Assembly (NCBI GenBank): GCA_014379905.1
Contig: JACMKX010000065.1
Location: forward strand, 1 to 64,000
Direction of reading: 5' to 3'
From: Ferruginibacter sp.
GTDB taxonomy: Bacteria > Bacteroidota > Bacteroidia > Chitinophagales > Chitinophagaceae
DNA length: 64,000 nucleotides
Positions within the stretch are counted from its first letter, which is position 1. Every line of letters begins with the position of its first letter. A model generated the notes under the pieces. The model was not told where the DNA came from. It searched no databases and saw only the letters and a program-made list of their open reading frames with translations. The position numbers and the translations under genes were made by a program. Below, piece by piece: positions 8,894-16,252 of the stretch.

Positions 8894-9706
8894 ATGAGTC
8901 TTGATCAAATGATTGCAGCGGCATGGGACAACAGGGAGTTATTAAAAGAAGAAAAATATGCACAGGCAGTACGGGATGTGATTGAAGAAGTAGACAAGGG
9001 CCGCCTGCGTACCGCCTCACCAGCCGATGCTGGCTGGCAGGTAAACGAATGGGTGAAACAAGCCATACTACTATATTTTGGTATTCAGCAGATGGAAACC
9101 TTCAGCCTGCCACCTTTCGAGTTTTACGATAAAATGAAACTCAAATCAAATTACAAGGAATTAGGTGTAAGGGCCGTACCCCATGCTGTAGCCCGCTACG
9201 GAGCTTACCTGGCAAAAAATGTGGTATTAATGCCAAGCTATGTAAATATTGGTGCTTATGTAGATGAAGGCACCATGGTGGATACCTGGGCAACAGTTGG
9301 CAGCTGTGCACAAATTGGCAAGGGCGTGCACCTTAGTGGTGGCGTTGGTATCGGGGGTGTGCTGGAACCTTTGCAGGCCAGCCCCGTAATTATTGAAGAC
9401 GGGGTATTTGTGGGCAGCCGTTGCATTGTGGTGGAAGGTGTAAGGGTAGAAAAGGAAGCAGTGCTGGGCGCCAACGTGGTACTCACCCAGAGTACAAAAA
9501 TAATTGATGTAAGCGGCAATGAACCCATAGAAATGAAAGGTATTGTGCCGGCCCGCAGCGTTGTAATACCGGGAACTTACAATAAAAAATTCCCTGCGGG
9601 CGAATTTGGCGTGGGTTGCGCCATCATTATTGGCCAGCGCAAACCGAGTACTGATTTAAAAACAAGTTTGAATGAGGCGCTGAGAGATTTTAATGTTTCG
9701 GTATAA
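8894..9706 (+). CDS. dapD: tetrahydrodipicolinate N-succinyltransferase
   Basis: A 270-residue acyltransferase of the succinylase branch of lysine and diaminopimelate synthesis; it uses succinyl-CoA and acts as a trimer in the cytoplasm. The N-terminal helical domain (~1-95) is followed by a left-handed beta-helix of hexapeptide repeats (NIGAYVDEGTMVDTWATVG, QIGKGVHLSGGVGIGG, VIIEDGVFVGSRCIVVEG). The C-terminus has VPARSVVIPGTY. Length matches the family (~270-275). It provides peptidoglycan precursor and lysine. It is a single-gene unit with its own promoter. Confidence 0.96.
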   Translation: MSLDQMIAAAWDNRELLKEEKYAQAVRDVIEEVDKGRLRTASPADAGWQVNEWVKQAILLYFGIQQMETFSLPPFEFYDKMKLKSNYKELGVRAVPHAVARYGAYLAKNVVLMPSYVNIGAYVDEGTMVDTWATVGSCAQIGKGVHLSGGVGIGGVLEPLQASPVIIEDGVFVGSRCIVVEGVRVEKEAVLGANVVLTQSTKIIDVSGNEPIEMKGIVPARSVVIPGTYNKKFPAGEFGVGCAIIIGQRKPSTDLKTSLNEALRDFNVSV

Positions 9707-9711
9707 GCTGT

Positions 9712-9719
9712 TATATTTG
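9712..9719 (+). promoter_or_regulatory. -7 element upstream of tRNA-Leu
   Basis: TATATTTG lies only 5 bp after the dapD stop and about 80 bp before the tRNA. It implies a precursor carrying a leader that contains the hairpin at 9727-9790. Confidence 0.5.
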
Positions 9720-9726
9720 CAACCCT

Positions 9727-9790
9727 GAAATGGTTCAACCGTTCAACCGTTCATAACTTTGGAACTTTTCAAACGTTGAACGGTTGAACT
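9727..9790 (+). repeat. word-repeat hairpin, GTTCAACC set, in the tRNA leader
   Basis: GGTTCAACCGTTCAACCGTT (left) is the inverse complement of AACGTTGAACGGTTGAAC (right), giving a stem of about 18 bp with a loop around 9755-9770. It lies between the putative promoter and the tRNA. Confidence 0.75.
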
Positions 9791-9798
9791 GAAAAAAT

Positions 9799-9882
9799 GC
9801 CCAGATGGCGAAATTGGTAGACGCACTGTGTTCAGGTCGCAGCGTTCGCAAGGATGTGCTGGTTCGAATCCAGTTCTGGGCA
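9799..9882 (+). tRNA. tRNA-Leu (anticodon CAG)
   Basis: An 84-nt class II tRNA. Acceptor GCCCAGA (9799-9805) pairs perfectly with TCTGGGC (9875-9881), discriminator A. The D-arm contains AATTGGTAGAC; the anticodon stem CTGTG/CGCAG encloses TTCAGGT, with anticodon CAG. There is a long variable arm, and the T-arm is CTGGTTCGAATCCAG. CCA is not encoded (ACA follows). Its 3' end is the left border of an apparent island; a near-copy of it lies at 21536. Confidence 0.96.
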
Positions 9883-9887
9883 CAAAG

Positions 9888-9916
9888 GCCCTGACACGAG
9901 AGTGTCGGGGCTTTTT
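9888..9916 (+). terminator. terminator of tRNA-Leu
   Basis: GCCCTGACAC (9888-9897) pairs with GTGTCGGGGC (9902-9911), tetraloop GAGA, followed by TTTTT. Confidence 0.85.
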
Positions 9917-10195
9917 GTTTTTGGAGCATTGCAAGCTTGCTTGCATATGCGCAGAAAACAAAAAGACCAGGCCTGCTAACGGCGGGACAAGGCCTTTGGG
10001 TACGCCCCTCGAAGAACGTATTGGATCACAGAGTTATCTACTTTTGGGCGCTAAGCCTCTCATCATATTTGGAGTTTTTTTTGATTGATCTTTTGAGATT
10101 ACTGATTGGAGAACGGGCAAGGGTGATAATTAAAAGGGGAGGGCACGCCAACGTAAGAAAAGAGGATGATTTGTCTGATTTGAGGGCTAAAGGAA
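9917..10195. other. gene-free left end of the island
   Basis: Small open frames exist here, but one runs through the tRNA and none resembles a known protein. The stretch includes an ACGGCGGGACAAGGCC segment and nothing else that could be identified. Confidence 0.4.
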
Positions 10196-10225
10196 AAAGA
10201 GCACCTTCAATTGAAGATGCTCTTT
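10196..10225. terminator. terminator of lipoprotein gene 1
   Basis: AAAGAGCA and TGCTCTTT flank CTTCAATTGAAG, forming an almost perfect stem that works in both directions. The same hairpin follows the paralogous lipoprotein at 20049, so it is part of the duplicated module. Confidence 0.75.
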
Positions 10226-10241
10226 GAAAACAAAGTCTAAA

Positions 10242-10613
10242 CTATTTGGAATCTAAAGTTGTAGTAGAATCTTCTTTCAATGTCAAAATATATTCATCAT
10301 CCAGGCCACCATATAAATCATTGTAATGAAATCCTCCACGAAAAAAACTATCCTTTAAAAATATTTTAGCCATTACCATTACATCGTGATTATTAAGTTT
10401 AATAGTATCAAATGTAACTCGCTCCCTGATAGTCGTATTTGGGCCAATTTTCCTGATTTTATAGGAGGCATTATTGATAGTAAAAAGAACACTATCAATA
10501 TGAAGACCTGATTTATTCTCAAAAGTAAGTACTGTGCTATTCGGCGAACATTTCCATGAAAGTAAAGTCGCAAAACCAGCAATGATAATTAATTTAAAAA
10601 TTTCCTTAAACAT
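10242..10613 (-). CDS. small lipoprotein, candidate orphan immunity protein (paralogue of 20095-20463)
   Basis: A 123-residue protein with a lipoprotein signal (LIIIAGFATLLSWKC). The mature part is beta-rich: STVLTFENKSGLHIDSVLF, FDTIKLNNHDV and a C-terminal DEYILTLKEDSTT. It is roughly two-thirds identical to the protein at 20095-20463, including FDTIKLNNHDV and AKIFLKDS. No known family was recognised. The gene starts 3 bp after the stop of a coding remnant (10617-10806) whose paralogue precedes the other copy. This tail-plus-lipoprotein pairing, and an Rhs toxin/lipoprotein pair earlier in the window, suggest displaced toxin/immunity modules. Function is inferred. Confidence 0.75.
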   Translation of the reverse strand: MFKEIFKLIIIAGFATLLSWKCSPNSTVLTFENKSGLHIDSVLFTINNASYKIRKIGPNTTIRERVTFDTIKLNNHDVMVMAKIFLKDSFFRGGFHYNDLYGGLDDEYILTLKEDSTTTLDSK

Positions 10614-10616
10614 AGC

Positions 10617-10806
10617 TTAAAAATTTGTTGGAATAATTTGTGTAGCACTTGTTATTCCACGTGTTGTAGCAAAGTTAGGGTCGCCAGCTGGATTGGGCGT
10701 TTGATTAGGAAAAAATAGAGGTGGTAACGTTGGGTGAAGATATTTTAAAATACCACTTGTAACCGCTGAGTAGCAACGTGCACTCAAATTTGTAGAATTA
10801 CCTTCT
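10617..10806 (-). pseudogene. orphan C-terminal toxin fragment 1
   Basis: On the minus strand the frame reads GNSTNLSARCYSAVTSG, then FFPNQTPNPAGDPNF, and ends GITSATQIIPTNF and stop, 3 bp before the lipoprotein start. The paralogous fragment at 20467-20682 has the same blocks. There is no start codon: upstream the frame runs into repeat E copy 3 at 10807. I read it as the 3' end of a larger polymorphic toxin gene left behind with its immunity gene. The fold is unknown. Confidence 0.65.
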
Positions 10807-11108
10807 GCCATTGCATGTCTTCCAATGCTCATCCGCCAACACCGCAACCGGCACAAGCCCCTGCCGGAGTTGTCTCCGGCCAACGCCAACCTGGAGAATG
10901 TTACCAGTAATGATCTCACACCCTAAGTAGTCAAATTAATCATCTCTTTCTTAAAACAAATGAGTTTGTTTACAAGGAAAAAATTTGTTGGGTCTCAATG
11001 GAGGGTCGTGGGTTAGAACCCGCCTACCGCCAGGCAGGCACCCAACCGGCGGCGTGTGACGGTTGAAGTATGGGTTTGAAAGGATTAGGGAACACCAATG
11101 GTGGCAAA
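10807..11108. repeat. repeat E, copy 3
   Basis: The left half has CCGGAG-TTGT-CTCCGG (10864-10879). The right half (11000-11060) is an imperfect stem with the palindromic word GCCTACCGCCAGGC, and the end word is GGGAACACCAATGGTGGCAA. Bases 10807 to about 10994 differ from copy 4 (17921-18107) at only about four positions, so one is a recent copy of the other. Confidence 0.8.
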
Positions 11109-11235
11109 AAATACCTTCCGCGGGTCCCTTTTGATGCACTTCCTGTTAATCTCGTTCCGCATTTCCGGCATTCTAAAAAGCCCCGACGTGGTAGTTCCAT
11201 CCAGTCCATCTCTATTAATTTGCAGGTAAACAATA
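11109..11235 (-). pseudogene. serine recombinase remnant (zinc-ribbon domain)
   Basis: The minus strand encodes MELPRRGFLECRKCGTRLTG followed by SASKGTRGRY. This matches the recombinase zinc-beta-ribbon that follows the DNA-binding domain in large serine recombinases (typically LRGFLxCxxCGxxLTGSASKGR). The second Cys/His pair and all other domains are missing: the frame breaks into repeat E copy 3 on one side and non-coding sequence on the other. It is a leftover of a site-specific integrase, fitting the island context. Confidence 0.75.
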
Positions 11236-11265
11236 CCGTCGTGTGCCCGGGCGATAGCTTAGTCT

Positions 11266-12048
11266 TTATTCATTAAAGCCCAGTTTTAATTTATACCTGA
11301 AATTGCCATTAAACTCCTGTTCTAACTTAAGCACTTCCCTTGTTTTTTTACTTACCCAAAATACTTCCCTGTTTTTAGGGAGGCTGCCATGCACGAGCAA
11401 CCAGCAGTCAATTTTTTGATCATCAAACCCTGTAAGCATTGCGCTGCCAATTACGGTGTAGGCTACAAAGCGCGGCTCGCCAAAACCCGGGTCGTAAAAG
11501 TTAACTTTAAAAACCGCTGCGTCTTTAAATGGGAACAAGGGAAAAGTTTCCAGGTCGAGGTGCCAGTTGAGAAAGTATTGGGTATTGGCCCGTTCAAATG
11601 CATGCCATTGCCCTACACTGGCTGAATCTTTTTGATCCTTTAATGTTGACCCGTTTTTTAATGCTTCCTTTGTAGTAAAATCAAAAGAGGAGTTCACAGT
11701 TCTGCCATTTCGTTTCCACCAACTTTGATGATAGAGGGTGGAAAAAGTTTTTTTATCCAGTATGGAGGAAGCTGTGTGAAAGATAGTATCATTTGATTCC
11801 CACTCCTGGGCAACCTTTATGGCTGCTTTTCCATTGTATGTTACAAAGCTTATTGTTCGTGACCACAGTTCGTACAGTTTTCGGCTACTGCCTTCACCCA
11901 TTTTGTAATACACGAGGTACCGGCTGGTGCCGGAACGCAGGGCATTTATACTAATGTTGGATGCATTAATAGTAATACTGTCATTGTGTTGGCTAAAACC
12001 GGGCATACCTATCATTAATATCCAGGATACTAAAATGTTTTTTTTCAT
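11266..12048 (-). CDS. exported protein of unknown function (DUF3108-like)
   Basis: A 260-residue protein with a signal peptide (MKKNILVSWILMIGMPGFSQ). The mature part is predominantly beta: YLVYYKMGEG, LYELWSRTISFVTYNGKAAI, then SVGQWHAFERANTQYFLNWH and a C-terminal FWVSKKTREVLKLEQEF. The pattern of paired strands and the C-terminal 'convert and report' segment recall DUF3108-type periplasmic proteins, but the match is loose. It lies inside the island between the recombinase remnant and a broken VOC gene, alone on its strand segment. Role unknown. Confidence 0.65.
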   Translation of the reverse strand: MKKNILVSWILMIGMPGFSQHNDSITINASNISINALRSGTSRYLVYYKMGEGSSRKLYELWSRTISFVTYNGKAAIKVAQEWESNDTIFHTASSILDKKTFSTLYHQSWWKRNGRTVNSSFDFTTKEALKNGSTLKDQKDSASVGQWHAFERANTQYFLNWHLDLETFPLFPFKDAAVFKVNFYDPGFGEPRFVAYTVIGSAMLTGFDDQKIDCWLLVHGSLPKNREVFWVSKKTREVLKLEQEFNGNFRYKLKLGFNE

Positions 12049-12172
12049 AAAAATGTTTTGTAAAAGTAATATTTAAGGGACCATTGCTTCATCTCCTCTC
12101 GTAGCGAAGTAATTTTACAATCGTATTTTTCCTGCCTACCTGGGTATATTTATCTAAAACTTTAGTTCTTCA

Positions 12173-12474
12173 TCAAGAATTTTTCTTATGTTCAGCAAAC
12201 ATCGCGTAGGAACGTCTCCGCATTTCTTCAAATGACACATCTTCTATGTGCGTTATAATAGACCATTGATGTTGAAAAGGATCGGTAAGAGTTGCTGCAC
12301 GGTCGCCATAAACTGATCTTTCACTTACATTTCGCCCGATACTTTTGCTCCGGCGTTAAGTGCCTGTGCAAATATTATATCTACACTCTCTACGTACAGA
12401 CATAAGCACACAGGTGAACCGCCAGGTGTCTGCGGACTTTTGTTATTCCATTTTGCATTATCTTCGGCTATCAT
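12173..12474 (-). pseudogene. VOC/glyoxalase family protein (PhnB-like), frameshifted and 5'-truncated
   Basis: The minus strand reads MIAEDNAKWNNKSPQTPGGS, then VCLCLYVESVDIIFAQALNA. A frameshift at an AAAA run (near 12343-12348) follows, then VSERSVYGDRAATLTDPFQH, WSIITHIEDVSFEEMRRR and a stop. These are hallmark PhnB/VOC segments. The first beta-alpha unit upstream of MIAED is lost. VOC proteins bind metals and small electrophiles, but this copy is not functional. Confidence 0.85.
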
Positions 12475-12564
12475 AATTTTTGAATTGTTCTTCTCGCCGA
12501 TTATTCATTTCTGTTTCAACTTTACTTTTTTATCAAATAAAGGTTTAAAAAACAGACTAAAAAA

Positions 12565-13449
12565 TCACTTCAAAAAATTCAGCAGTTCCGATAAGAACAC
12601 ATCAGGGTTTTCCTCAATTACCCAATGAGCCGTTTGGGGAATTCGTACGCCGGTAACATTATCAGCAACTTCCATCATCATTTCGTTCATAATAGGACCA
12701 CTTGTGCTGATTTCACCCCCCACGGCTAAAACAGGAATTGAAAGTTTTCCATTTTTCTTTAAACTTTCCCTGTTGTCAATTATATCCTGGTCAAAAGCCC
12801 GATATAAGTCCAAACCCGACCGGATTGCCCCCGGCGCAGCGTATGCGTTGGTAAAAATGTCAATGTCGTTGCTATTTATAGCCCCAACATTATATATTCG
12901 GTAGTTGAAAAAAGATTGCAGGTATTGTCGTTCACGACCTGCTATCAACATTTCTGGTAAATCATGCACATTATGAAACGCGAAGTGCCAAACTCTAGGG
13001 TCAGTTCTTATTTTATCAAATGCTTTTGTTCCTGGTAAAGGTGCATCTACTACGATAAGGTGGGATGTTAAATCCCGGTATTCTTGTGCATAGGCATAAG
13101 CAACCATAAGCCCGATATCATGTCCAACCACAATTACCGGCTTTTCAATTTGAAGATGTTTTTTTAGCAACACATGGATATCTGTTGCCATCGTCCGCTT
13201 ATCAAACCCTGTGGTTGGCCGCCACGAATCACCCGCACCCCGATAGTCTACTGCAATCACCCGAAAGCCGGCTTCTGCCAGTTTAGGAATAATGAATCTC
13301 CATTCCCACCAGGTTTGTGGGAAACCATGAATCAATACAATTGTTTTTTCACTCTCCCCAGCTTCAACATAATGAATACGAAGTGAACTATCAATCACTG
13401 CCATACCATGTTTCAATTTTCCGAAGTCTTGTTTTGTTATTTCTTCCAT
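12565..13449 (-). CDS. alpha/beta hydrolase, epoxide-hydrolase-like
   Basis: A 294-residue cytoplasmic hydrolase. The oxyanion segment is HGFPQTWWEWR (~40-50), the nucleophile elbow is VGHDIGLMVA with Asp as nucleophile (~113), typical of epoxide hydrolases and haloalkane dehalogenases. The catalytic His is in TAHWVIEENPD near the C-terminus. A cap domain lies between ~140 and 220 (VWHFAFHNVHDLPEMLIAGR). The GHD and WWEWR motifs fit epoxide hydrolase best. An attC-like site lies upstream (13488-13625) and a broken VOC gene downstream, so the gene sits in the cassette-like part of the island. Confidence 0.9.
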   Translation of the reverse strand: MEEITKQDFGKLKHGMAVIDSSLRIHYVEAGESEKTIVLIHGFPQTWWEWRFIIPKLAEAGFRVIAVDYRGAGDSWRPTTGFDKRTMATDIHVLLKKHLQIEKPVIVVGHDIGLMVAYAYAQEYRDLTSHLIVVDAPLPGTKAFDKIRTDPRVWHFAFHNVHDLPEMLIAGRERQYLQSFFNYRIYNVGAINSNDIDIFTNAYAAPGAIRSGLDLYRAFDQDIIDNRESLKKNGKLSIPVLAVGGEISTSGPIMNEMMMEVADNVTGVRIPQTAHWVIEENPDVFLSELLNFLK

Positions 13450-13487
13450 TAGGTGTTTGTTTTTAATTCAGCAATTTACAAAATGAC

Positions 13488-13625
13488 CGGTAACGGCTTG
13501 TAGATTTTCGATGAGCGGGCTTTTCAGCCCCAATTTTTATAGGGAGTACAGTGCTTTCTGTAACCGCAAAACTGTTTGCGGAGTACGAAACCCCACTTAT
13601 TGCAAATGGGCTGTTAGCGGCCGCC
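13488..13625. repeat. attC-like recombination site 1
   Basis: A ~138-bp imperfect inverted repeat bounded by TAACGGCTTG (13491) and GGGCTGTTAGCGG (13608-13620). It contains the box GTTTGCGGAGTAC (13574), exactly 37 bp before CTGTTAG. Site 3 has the same box at the same spacing. It is located 3' of the AHSA1 gene at 13722-14225 in that gene's orientation. Confidence 0.55.
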
Positions 13626-13721
13626 CTATTTGAATAATGTTTTAAATTGTCAAGTGCCCGCATTGTCTATGTGTTACTAAAAGAATTATTAAAATCCAAT
13701 AGAGTGTTTTAACGTTTTTGG

Positions 13722-14225
13722 TTATTTTAATTTTGATAAGTAGTTTTCGAGGTGGTCGAATGTTCCTGCAAAACCTTGTTGTATACCTGCCGATATTTGA
13801 GCGAAAAATTGCCATTCATCTTCTGTCGCATTTACCGGGTGCCCCGAAAGTGTTATCGTTGTCTTTTTGTCTTGCTCTGTAAATTCAATATGATTGAAAA
13901 TTTCAAGAGGGAATTTGTCGCTAAACGGGGCTCTTGTAATACCACAATTTTCATCAGAGAATGAACTTATGAATTCAATTAAATCAAATTCCTGAATTTG
14001 TCTATAAAGAAATCTGCCAAATACAATTTGTCCTTGCATAGCTGTTTTGTAGTGAAAAACTCCATTGGTCTTGAAGTCAAAATTTACTACTGTAATTGGA
14101 ACGCCTGGAGGTCCCCACCATTCTCCTAATGCTTCTGAATCTGCAAAAGCGTTGAATACAATTTCCTTCGGTGCGTTGAACTCTCTCGTTATGATTAGTT
14201 CCGCTTTGTTGTTTTGATATTCCAT
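13722..14225 (-). CDS. SRPBCC / AHSA1-domain protein, copy 1
   Basis: A 167-residue single-domain START-like protein. ELIITREFNAPKEIVFNAF, then LGEWWGPPGVP and the C-terminal AGIQQGFAGTFDHLENYLSK are typical of the AHSA1 family, a hydrophobic-cavity fold. In bacteria such proteins are often paired with ArsR-type regulators, but substrates are unknown. Directly upstream lies only the 3' piece of an ArsR gene (14227-14364), its stop 1 bp from this start, so its regulator has been lost. It is a distant paralogue of the AHSA1 protein at 15439-15918. Confidence 0.9.
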   Translation of the reverse strand: MEYQNNKAELIITREFNAPKEIVFNAFADSEALGEWWGPPGVPITVVNFDFKTNGVFHYKTAMQGQIVFGRFLYRQIQEFDLIEFISSFSDENCGITRAPFSDKFPLEIFNHIEFTEQDKKTTITLSGHPVNATEDEWQFFAQISAGIQQGFAGTFDHLENYLSKLK

Positions 14226-14226
14226 T

Positions 14227-14364
14227 TTACCTTTTATTTGTTCTATTATTTTTTGGAACTTTAGCTAAGTATTTATCAAGTGAATTGAATTTGATATCCC
14301 AGAACTGGCGATATTGTTGAACCCATTCAGATACTTCATTTAGTTTGTCAAGTTTTGCTTGCAT
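14227..14364 (-). pseudogene. ArsR-family regulator, 3' remnant
   Basis: The minus strand reads LDKLNEVSEWVQQYRQFWD and LDKYLAKVPKNN to a stop. It aligns with the C-terminus of the intact ArsR protein at 15923-16249 (EVADWVSQYQQYWD, LESYLAKIQKKKK). The helix-turn-helix part is gone: the fragment is cut off at 14364 by attC-like site 2. Confidence 0.85.
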
Positions 14365-14391
14365 GCAGCTACTGTTAGCAGGTCGCTGTTT
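14365..14391. repeat. attC-like recombination half-site 2
   Basis: ACTGTTAGCAGGTCGC matches the GTTAGCGG end of sites 1 and 3. It lies immediately 3' of the RibD-like gene, and the ArsR remnant begins at its other side. Only one arm is visible. Confidence 0.45.
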
Positions 14392-15012
14392 TTATTTCTT
14401 AGTCAGTTTGTATCTTAAATGTATCGTTAAGTCAGAAGGTATTACTTCTGTGATTTGAAGATCATAAATGTCTTTGTCAATACCATCAAACAGTCGGATG
14501 CCACTTCCTAAAAAAACAGGTGCAATGTGAATGAAAAACTCGTCAACAAGTCCGGCATTGAGAAATTGTTGAATGGTGTTTGCTCCACCTTGTATTCTTA
14601 TGTCCTTGCCTTTGGCTGATTGTCTTGCCTTTTCTAATGCACTTTCTATTCCATCATTAATGAAGTAAAATGTTGTTGTCCCTTTCTGAATCCAAGGCTC
14701 TCGCTTTTCGTGTGTCAATACGTAAACGTCTGCTTTGTATAAGTCTTCTGGCCAACTGGCTTCACCTTCTTCAAACATACGTTTCCCCATAATAAACACT
14801 CCTGTTCTTGCATTAACATCTCTAATAAGTTGTCCTTCAAAATTGTCTTCTTTGCCACCTTCCACTCCAAAGTATTCCCAAAATGCTTTTTGATTAAGTA
14901 TCCACTTATGAATTTTTCCGGAAACTCCACCCATTGGATTACCTGGTCCTCTGTTGTCTCCTGCGAAAAAACCGTCAAGTGATATTCCGCTGTCAAAAAT
15001 GATTTTGCTCAT
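14392..15012 (-). CDS. dihydrofolate reductase-like (RibD C-terminal domain) protein
   Basis: A 206-residue RibD_C/DHFR-fold protein. It begins MSKIIFDSGISLDGFFAG (the family's SLDGxxA start), has FIMGKRMFEEGEASWPED, YVLTHEKREPW, and the NADPH-binding segment DIRIQGGANTIQQFLNAGLV followed by DEFFIHIAPVFLGSG. Such reductases use NADPH; those outside riboflavin and folate synthesis have mostly unknown substrates. It is the last gene of the ArsR-AHSA1-DoxX-RibD operon (16249 to 14392). The gap to DoxX is 39 bp. Confidence 0.92.
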   Translation of the reverse strand: MSKIIFDSGISLDGFFAGDNRGPGNPMGGVSGKIHKWILNQKAFWEYFGVEGGKEDNFEGQLIRDVNARTGVFIMGKRMFEEGEASWPEDLYKADVYVLTHEKREPWIQKGTTTFYFINDGIESALEKARQSAKGKDIRIQGGANTIQQFLNAGLVDEFFIHIAPVFLGSGIRLFDGIDKDIYDLQITEVIPSDLTIHLRYKLTKK

Positions 15013-15051
15013 ATTTTTATATTTATCTGTTATTAATTAATCCTGGTTTTG

Positions 15052-15426
15052 TTACACTTGATTTTGAATTGCTTTAATCCTACCCCAAAAAATGTAAGAA
15101 ACTGTAAGTAAGAGAATATGTAATACAGGAATTAGGATATTTGAAAAACCATCTACTTGAATAATAGAATAAGTTGCCCCTATTAAATCAATACTTAAAC
15201 CTGCATAAGCCCATTCTTTTAATTTGTCAAATTTTGGGATTAATATAGTAATTGCACCAAGCGTTTTTGCGACTCCAAGAAAAGGCAATAAATAGATAGG
15301 GTAGCCTAAATGTTCCACGACTTTTTTTGCTTCGTCAATCATTAAAATATCAGGAATAGCACCTAAAGCCATTAATAAGGCTAATAAGCCTGTTGTTGTC
15401 CAGAATATAATTTTATTAGTTTTAAT
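15052..15426 (-). CDS. DoxX-like membrane protein, start codon uncertain
   Basis: A small membrane protein of 106 residues from the ATG at 15372, or about 124 residues from 15426. The frame stays open upstream and encodes KTNKIIFWTTTGLLALL, which looks like the missing first transmembrane helix of this family, but the codon where ATG is expected (15426) is ATT. Further segments are HLGYPIYLLPFLGVAKTLGA and VLHILLLTVSYIFWGRI. DoxX-like proteins have four helices and are often in redox or stress operons; no activity is established here. It is third in the ArsR operon. Confidence 0.8.
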   Translation of the reverse strand: MKTNKIIFWTTTGLLALLMALGAIPDILMIDEAKKVVEHLGYPIYLLPFLGVAKTLGAITILIPKFDKLKEWAYAGLSIDLIGATYSIIQVDGFSNILIPVLHILLLTVSYIFWGRIKAIQNQV

Positions 15427-15438
15427 TGTCGTAAAATT

Positions 15439-15918
15439 TTAGTTACGCTTCACTAATATTTCAATGTAGTTTGCAAGTCGATTTAAAGTCTGCTTGCCAC
15501 CTTCAATGGCATTTACTTTTCTATTTAATTCTTCAATAATTTCTTTTGACTTAAATACTGACTTCATTGTCAATAAAGTTTTTCCTTCTACCTCCTTAAA
15601 TAAAATTGAAACTGTAAAGTTGTAGTCTTCGCTTCTTTCACCAGAATGTTTATAGGACAATAGGGAAGGCTTTTTCACTTCTACATACTCAATTTTGTTA
15701 TCCCAATCCCGACCCATACCGTGCATAATAAAATCCCAGATTTTGCCTGGTTCTACAGTCATAGATTTTGTAGTTAGTGAAAAGCCGTTTGGCCCCCACC
15801 ATTCTTTTATATGTTCTGGGTTGGTCCATACTTCCCAAACTAAATCTCTTGGGGCATCAAGAATTCTTGTATGTATAATAATGTTCTCTTCTTGTTTGAA
15901 TGAGTTGTATTTTTCCAT
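15439..15918 (-). CDS. SRPBCC / AHSA1-domain protein, copy 2
   Basis: A 159-residue START-like protein: RILDAPRDLVWEVWTNPEHI, KEWWGPNGFSLT, GKIWDFIMHGMGRDW and the closing LNRLANYIEIL. It lies 4 bp downstream of the intact ArsR gene, so the two are almost certainly translated together. Family members bind hydrophobic ligands; an ArsR/AHSA1 pair may sense or modify a small organic molecule, but that is inference. Its first codons, with the 3' half of ArsR, occur again as a broken copy at 17729-17902. Confidence 0.92.
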   Translation of the reverse strand: MEKYNSFKQEENIIIHTRILDAPRDLVWEVWTNPEHIKEWWGPNGFSLTTKSMTVEPGKIWDFIMHGMGRDWDNKIEYVEVKKPSLLSYKHSGERSEDYNFTVSILFKEVEGKTLLTMKSVFKSKEIIEELNRKVNAIEGGKQTLNRLANYIEILVKRN

Positions 15919-15922
15919 CTCT

Positions 15923-16249
15923 TTATTTCTTCTTTTTTTGAATTTTAGCCAAATAACTTTCTAATGAGTCAAGTTTATTATCCCAATATTGTTGATATTG
16001 ACTAACCCAATCTGCTACTTCTTTCATTTTTTTAGGGTTGAAATAATAATAAATTTCTCTTCCTTTTTGTTCTTGCCTTACAAGCTGGCATTCCGTCAAA
16101 ATCTGAATATGTTTTGAAATTGTTTGTCTGGAAGAATTGAAGTTTTCAGCGATTGCTCCTGGTGTCATTGCTTGAAGTGCTAGTAAACTCAATATTGTCC
16201 TACGAGTTGGGTCAGCAATCGCTTGAAATATATCTCTTCGTGTTTCCAT
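15923..16249 (-). CDS. ArsR-family winged-helix repressor (SdpR-like)
   Basis: A 108-residue DNA-binding protein: IFQAIADPTRRTILSLLA is the typical ArsR opening, the recognition helix is NSSRQTISKHIQILTE (~39-54), and the wing is GREIYYYFNP. The metal-binding cysteine pair of ArsR/SmtB is absent (a single Cys near residue 55), so it is not likely a metal sensor. It leads the operon with AHSA1, DoxX and RibD-like genes. Two perfect palindromes just upstream, with a promoter -7 element between them, indicate autorepression. Confidence 0.95.
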   Translation of the reverse strand: METRRDIFQAIADPTRRTILSLLALQAMTPGAIAENFNSSRQTISKHIQILTECQLVRQEQKGREIYYYFNPKKMKEVADWVSQYQQYWDNKLDSLESYLAKIQKKKK

Positions 16250-16252
16250 TTA

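Noticed and set aside
9828..10227. Two overlapping open frames of 86 and 96 codons after tRNA-Leu
   Set aside because: One runs through the tRNA itself and neither resembles a protein. They are chance frames.
13463..13663. A 66-codon minus-strand frame between the alpha/beta hydrolase and AHSA1 genes
   Set aside because: It is encoded entirely by attC-like site 1, whose structure explains the sequence.
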